Of a stretch of DNA of 64,000 nucleotides, positions 60,486-64,000 are shown piece by piece. The notes beneath the pieces were generated by a model, which searched no databases, was not told the DNA's origin, and was given only the letters and a program-made list of their open reading frames with translations. How positions within the stretch are numbered: position 1 is the first letter of the stretch; every line of letters starts with the position of its first letter. This stretch comes from JAKCDU01 sp035551615 (lineage in GTDB: Bacteria; Actinomycetota; Acidimicrobiia; Acidimicrobiales; Palsa-688), in assembly GCA_035551615.1 (NCBI GenBank), contig DASZNC010000022.1, forward strand, positions 1 to 64,000, read 5' to 3'. The translations under genes and the position numbers were made by a program.

Positions 60486-62081
60486 TCATCGGGCCCGGTT
60501 CGGGAGGCGGTCGAAGTACCGGCCCAGCACGTAGCTGGGCGCGGCGGCGATGGCGATCATGACCAGCGCGTACGGGGCCGCCTGGCCGTTCGAACCGTCC
60601 TTCTGGAAGGCCCAGAACTGGGTGGCCAGGGTCTGGACGTTGATCGGCACCAGGATCAGGGTGGCCGTCAGTTCGGTGACCACCGACAGGAACACCAGGC
60701 AGAAGGCGGCGGTGAGCCCCGGGGTCACGAGCGGTCGGGTGACCTTCCACCACACCGCCCAGCGCGACCAACCCAGCGACCGGGCCACTTCCTCCAGTTG
60801 GGGCGGGGACTGAGCGACGGAGGCCTTCACCCCGACCAGGGCCAGCGGGAAGAACAGGATGGCGTAGGCGGCGATGAGCATGGCCGCCGTCTGGTAGTCG
60901 AACCCGTTGGCGTAGCGCTCGGAGAAATATGACAGTGCCAGTGCCACGACCAGGCCGGGCATGGCCATGACCAGGTAGGTGCTGCGCTCCAGGAGGCGGT
61001 GGCCCAGGGTGTCGTGGCGCACGACGAGGACGGCCACCGGTACGGCCATGGCCGTCGAGATGGCGGCGGCGCCCAGCCCGTAGAGGGCGGTGTGCCAGGT
61101 GGCGGCCCCGACGGATACGCCACTGAGCCCGACCTTGGTTCCGCTGATCCACAGGTGGATGGCCGACCCGACCGGCACGCCCAGCGCCAGCCCGACCAGC
61201 GCCACAATGGCCAGGAGGGCCGGAATCTGCCACCAACCCAGTTGCAGCCGGGACATGGCCCGGGCCGAACCCCGGTCGCCCCGGCTGACCCGGCGGCGAC
61301 CACTGAGGGAGGCCTCCCCGAGCAGGGCCAGGGCGCCGAGCAGGATGAGCACGATCGACAGGCCGCATGCGGCCGGAATGTCGAACGAGGTCGAGAACTG
61401 GCTGAAGATCTCCGTGGTGAACGTCTGGTAGGCGAGTATCTCGAAGGCGCCGTACTCGGCCAGGATGGCCAGCGCGACCAGCAGGCAGCCGCCCAGGATG
61501 GCCACCGCCGCCTGTCCGAGGGTGATCACGACGAACGTCTTCAGCCGGCCGACGCCCAGGCTGCGAGCCACCTCCTCCTGCGTGGTGTCCGAGTTACGGA
61601 AGCTGGCGGACACCGGCAGGAACACCAGCGGGTAGACAGCCAGGGTCATCACCAGCACGGCCCCTCGGAACCCGTGCACGTCGGGACTGAGCGTGGACCA
61701 GCCGAAGCTGGTGACGAAATCCGGGATGGCCAGCGGGACCACGATGAGCACCGCCCACAACCGCCGGCCCCACAGGTTGGTGCGCTCGACCAGCCAGGCG
61801 GCCCCGGTACCGATGACGGCGCACAGAACGGTGACCGCGACCGTCAGCCGGATGGTGTTCCACAGCAGGGTGGCGGTCAGGCGCCGGTCCACCAACTGCC
61901 AGACGGTCCCGGTCCCGGCGCCGGCCGCTTCGATGAGTAGGAATACGAGCGGAGCGGCCAGCAGGAGGGCGACTGCCACACTTACCAGGAGCAGGCCCGG
62001 AGGGCGGGACATCCCGCGGCGCGACATCGGCTGCACCCGGGGGGAATCCGGGCGGGCCGGCGGCGCCGCGGTCGCGGTCAC
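60486..62081 (-). CDS. fbpB: Ferric iron ABC transporter permease
   Basis: The 531-residue membrane protein is a fused permease with two halves of six spans, each with its own EAA loop (NSDTTQEEVARSLGVGRLKT in the first half, VAQSPPQLEEVARSLGWSRW in the second). This duplicated layout is that of FbpB/ThiP-type permeases. The start overlaps the stop of fbpA by ATGA; the ATPase gene follows after 79 bp. Confidence 0.94.
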   Translation of the reverse strand: MTATAAPPARPDSPRVQPMSRRGMSRPPGLLLVSVAVALLLAAPLVFLLIEAAGAGTGTVWQLVDRRLTATLLWNTIRLTVAVTVLCAVIGTGAAWLVERTNLWGRRLWAVLIVVPLAIPDFVTSFGWSTLSPDVHGFRGAVLVMTLAVYPLVFLPVSASFRNSDTTQEEVARSLGVGRLKTFVVITLGQAAVAILGGCLLVALAILAEYGAFEILAYQTFTTEIFSQFSTSFDIPAACGLSIVLILLGALALLGEASLSGRRRVSRGDRGSARAMSRLQLGWWQIPALLAIVALVGLALGVPVGSAIHLWISGTKVGLSGVSVGAATWHTALYGLGAAAISTAMAVPVAVLVVRHDTLGHRLLERSTYLVMAMPGLVVALALSYFSERYANGFDYQTAAMLIAAYAILFFPLALVGVKASVAQSPPQLEEVARSLGWSRWAVWWKVTRPLVTPGLTAAFCLVFLSVVTELTATLILVPINVQTLATQFWAFQKDGSNGQAAPYALVMIAIAAAPSYVLGRYFDRLPNRAR

Positions 62082-63124
62082 AAGAGTCCGGCCTGCTGAA
62101 GCAGTGTCACTGCATTCGATCCGGTCCCCAGGTCAGCGATCGAGATGGGATAGGGCCGCAGATCGGCGAACGGCGTCTCGGGCGCCGACGGGCTCACCCC
62201 ATCGGCCAGCGGGTACTCGAAGCTGAGCGAGTCGGCGATCACCTTCTGGGCGTCCGGCGACACGAGATAGGCCACGAAACGGGCGGCATCGGCCTGGTGC
62301 TTCGACGACGCGAGGACCCCGGCACCCGACACGTCCACTACATACCCGGGGTCGCCGGCGGCGAAGTAGGCGATCTTGGAGTGGACCGCCGACGACCCGA
62401 TCTCGGCGGCCATGCGGTACCAGTAGTACTGGTTGATCACACCGAATGCGACCACGCCCCGGTTCACCTGAGAGGTGACCGTCTCGTTGTCGGGATACAC
62501 GTGCCCGGACCCGTTGGAGGCCAGACCCTTGAGCCATGACACGGTGGCCGACGTCCCGGCAGATTTGGCAACTGCAGTGACAATCGGTTGGAAGTCGGTC
62601 TCGCTCGGGGCGAAGGCCAGCTTGCCCTTGTACCTCGGGTCGGCCAGCTGGAGCACACTGGTCGGCAGTTGGTCGGCGCTGATCAGCTTGGGGTTGTAGA
62701 CCAGCACGCTGACCCGGGCCGACACCGCTACCCAGTCGCTCTGGGGCGAGTTGTACTTCGACGGCGTCTGGCTCAACGTGGTTGCTGCCAGCGGGACCAG
62801 ACGGTTGTGGGTCTCGAGGTCCTCGAGGGCGGGCGAGTTCTCGGTGAAGATGACGTCGGCCGGAGTCCGCGAGCCCTCTGTGATGATCTGGTCGACGAGC
62901 GTGTCCTCGTCGTCGTAGCGGACGTTGACCTTGATGCCGGTCTGCTTCTCGAAGCCCTGGATCAGCGCCTGGGTGGTCAGCTGGTGCTGCCCGCTGTACA
63001 GGGTGATGGTGCCGTTGGGCGAGGACCTGGAGCCGGAACAGGCGCCGAGCAGGCCGGCCAGTATCGCCGAGACGACCAGCACCGCAGGGGTCTTGATTCG
63101 GGGGGATCGACGGGGGCGCAACAA
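62078..63124 (-). CDS. fbpA: Ferric iron ABC transporter substrate-binding lipoprotein
   Basis: The 348-residue protein has a lipoprotein signal (VLVVSAILAGLLGAC) and a periplasmic-binding fold: ITLYSGQHQLTTQALIQGFE at the N-terminus, GIKVNVRYDDEDTLVDQI, PADVIFTENSPALEDLE and GVINQYYWYRMAAEIG. The double Tyr (NQYYWY) is the usual ferric-iron ligand region. The start is TTG at 63124 with AAGGAG about 11-12 nt upstream. A DtxR/IdeR-type operator lies over its promoter. Confidence 0.95.
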   Translation of the reverse strand: MLRPRRSPRIKTPAVLVVSAILAGLLGACSGSRSSPNGTITLYSGQHQLTTQALIQGFEKQTGIKVNVRYDDEDTLVDQIITEGSRTPADVIFTENSPALEDLETHNRLVPLAATTLSQTPSKYNSPQSDWVAVSARVSVLVYNPKLISADQLPTSVLQLADPRYKGKLAFAPSETDFQPIVTAVAKSAGTSATVSWLKGLASNGSGHVYPDNETVTSQVNRGVVAFGVINQYYWYRMAAEIGSSAVHSKIAYFAAGDPGYVVDVSGAGVLASSKHQADAARFVAYLVSPDAQKVIADSLSFEYPLADGVSPSAPETPFADLRPYPISIADLGTGSNAVTLLQQAGLL

Positions 63125-63159
63125 CTGGACAGCCTCTCCTTATGTTCACCTGCCCGTGT

Positions 63160-63189
63160 ATCTTAGGTATGCCTAAGAGTTCTGGTCAA
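63160..63189 (-). promoter_or_regulatory. Promoter of the iron uptake operon
   Basis: On the minus strand TTGACC (63184-63189) and TAAGAT (63160-63165) are separated by 18 bp, a good sigma-70-type promoter about 36 bp before the fbpA start. Confidence 0.7.
63162..63177. promoter_or_regulatory. DtxR/IdeR iron box
   Basis: CTTAGGTATGCCTAAG is palindromic except for its two central bases and resembles the iron-box core TTAGG-N-CCTAA. It lies between the -35 and -10 elements and overlaps the -10, so iron-bound regulator would block transcription. The DtxR-family gene at 32949 is the candidate regulator. Confidence 0.8.
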
Positions 63190-63253
63190 GATGAGGTAAA
63201 GGAGCAACCGTTGCCGGCGTCCGGGCACTGCGCCACCGGCGCCCTTTGAACCG

Positions 63254-63338
63254 TAATCTGTTAACTTTTACCAACTTTGTTGATATCTAGAGCATTTTCA
63301 GCGCTATTTCTACAAACTAGAAAAACTCCAACAGATAT
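63254..63338. repeat. 85-bp four-box palindromic element, copy C
   Basis: Boxes TAATCTGTTA (63254-63263) and AACTTTGTTG (63273-63282) read forward; CTACAAACTA (63310-63319) and CAACAGATAT (63329-63338) are inverted. Positions within the element match copies A and B exactly. Box pairs within this copy match the consensus better than they match each other. It lies between the bcp 3' end and the iron operon promoter. Confidence 0.8.
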
Positions 63339-63353
63339 GGGCGCTGTCGACGG

Positions 63354-63815
63354 TCACCCGGCCAGTGCCGCCAGCAGGTTCTTCGGCGTGTCGGCCGGCG
63401 AGACCTTGTACCAGACCTCGGCCAGCTTCCCCTTCTCGTCGACCAGGAACGCCGACCGCAGGATGCCCATGTACTTCTTGCCGTACATCGACTTCTCCGT
63501 CCACACCCCGTAGGCCTCGGCGATGGCATGGTCCTCGTCGGCCAGCAGCGGGAAGCCGAGTCCGTACTTGGCGTCGAACTTGGCCTGCTTGGCCGGCTTG
63601 TCGGGGCTGATGCCCACCACCGCTGTGTCGCCGATGTCGCCGAGCACGTCACGCAGACCGCATGACTGGGCCGTGCATCCCGGCGTATCCGCCTTCGGGT
63701 AGAAGTAGATGAGGATCCTGCGCCCCTTGTAGGCCGACAGTTCGACGACCTTCTCGGTCTGGTCCTGGAGTGAGAACACGGGAGCCTGGTCCCCGACCTT
63801 CAGATGCTGAGCCAT
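63354..63815 (-). CDS. bcp: Thioredoxin-dependent peroxiredoxin (BCP/PrxQ)
   Basis: Reduces hydrogen and organic peroxides using thioredoxin. The 153-residue protein has the peroxidatic Cys and the resolving Cys five residues later in YPKADTPGCTAQSCGLRD, the typical atypical 2-Cys PrxQ arrangement, after VFSLQDQTEKVVELSAYKGR. TACGCT stands 6 nt before the ATG, which suggests a leaderless transcript. Its position next to iron uptake is consistent with oxidative-stress protection but not evidence of joint control. Confidence 0.95.
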   Translation of the reverse strand: MAQHLKVGDQAPVFSLQDQTEKVVELSAYKGRRILIYFYPKADTPGCTAQSCGLRDVLGDIGDTAVVGISPDKPAKQAKFDAKYGLGFPLLADEDHAIAEAYGVWTEKSMYGKKYMGILRSAFLVDEKGKLAEVWYKVSPADTPKNLLAALAG

Positions 63816-63821
63816 CTGTGG

Positions 63822-63827
63822 AGCGTA
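63822..63827 (-). promoter_or_regulatory. -10 element of bcp (leaderless)
   Basis: The minus strand reads TACGCT followed by 6 nt and the ATG at 63815. Confidence 0.5.
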
Positions 63828-63903
63828 TCGTCGGGGCGTCGAAATCTCGGTACCTGAGCCGCTCGTGTTCTACCGCCCGGACCCCCTGTGGGACGGCGGC
63901 TGA

Positions 63904-64000
63904 TCAGAGCCGTTGCCGGGCCTCATAGACGCGTCCCGCGAAGTCATCCAGGGCCTCTGCGACCTCCTTCAACCCGGTCTCGGCGGCCGGCGCCTTCGGC
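63904..64000 (-). CDS. C-terminal end of an unidentified protein (window edge)
   Basis: The last 31 codons of a minus-strand frame enter from the right edge and end in TGA (PKAPAAETGLKEVAEALDDF, then AGRVYEARQRL). The visible piece is an Ala/Glu-rich helix. Too little is present to name the gene. It is about 76 bp upstream of bcp's -10 element. Confidence 0.5.
   Translation of the reverse strand, partial: PKAPAAETGLKEVAEALDDFAGRVYEARQRL

Noticed and set aside
63211..63249. 12-codon ORF with AAAGGAG upstream, next to the iron promoter
   Set aside because: The Shine-Dalgarno is good but the peptide is very short, starts with TTG and has no support from conservation; it could be chance.

Overview
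The window is chromosomal DNA of a high-GC Gram-positive bacterium. The gene content (BldC-like MerR regulator, DtxR/IdeR-type regulator, PdtaR-type ANTAR regulator, ECF41 sigma factor, DUF2510 protein, alkyltransferase-like protein) and the many promoters of the form TANNNT placed 6-7 nt before a start codon point to Actinomycetota. I infer Acidimicrobiia or a close relative; no rRNA is present to confirm this. There is no phage, insertion sequence, CRISPR array or plasmid module. The DNA is a core region with some accessory genes.

Layout. 1-13 kb is a DNA-repair and cofactor region: uvrC, nadA, a methyltransferase, uvrA (with a perfect GAACN4GTTC SOS box), a type II NADH dehydrogenase, uvrB, coaE and a BldC-like regulator. 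13-22.4 kb holds an exported two-domain protein of unknown function and an amine/amino-acid catabolic cluster: alanine dehydrogenase, APC permease and aldehyde dehydrogenase diverge from an Lrp regulator, a class III aminotransferase and a PuuB-like FAD oxidase. 22.4-37 kb holds rpsA, a methyltransferase, an acyl-CoA dehydrogenase-like gene whose start region is tandemly triplicated, an ECF41 sigma factor, a PPOX-like flavoprotein, a ferritin-like diiron protein, polA, a DtxR-family regulator, an agmatinase-like gene, a frameshifted acyl-CoA synthetase and pdtaR. 37-42.4 kb is signalling: an MprAB-like two-component system, a secreted esterase, two cyclic-nucleotide-domain proteins, a universal stress protein and tRNA-Leu(CAA). 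42.7-49 kb has small unknown proteins, an FKBP lipoprotein, a crotonase and a GGDEF-EAL protein. 49-53 kb is an ABC exporter with its own NarL-type two-component system. 55-59 kb is a type II fatty-acid operon (fabD-fabH-acpP-fabF). 59-63.8 kb is a ferric-iron ABC importer behind an IdeR-type operator, then bcp.

The most unusual signal is a family of three dispersed elements at 3412-3496, 22588-22672 and 63254-63338. Each is exactly 85 bp. Each carries four copies of a 10-bp box (consensus AACTYTGTTR) in the arrangement box, 9 bp, box, 27 bp, inverted box, 9 bp, inverted box. The 27-bp centres are unrelated in sequence but identical in length. I do not recognise this element. A second dispersed repeat, built on GTGTACC/GGTACAC palindromes, lies in two convergent intergenic regions (about 26.05-26.2 kb and 59.16-59.3 kb). 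Other points of interest are the chain of ATGA-coupled mini-ORFs at 24.9 kb, a FabD fused to a lipoyl-like domain without the lysine hairpin, and three hairpins in front of acpP.
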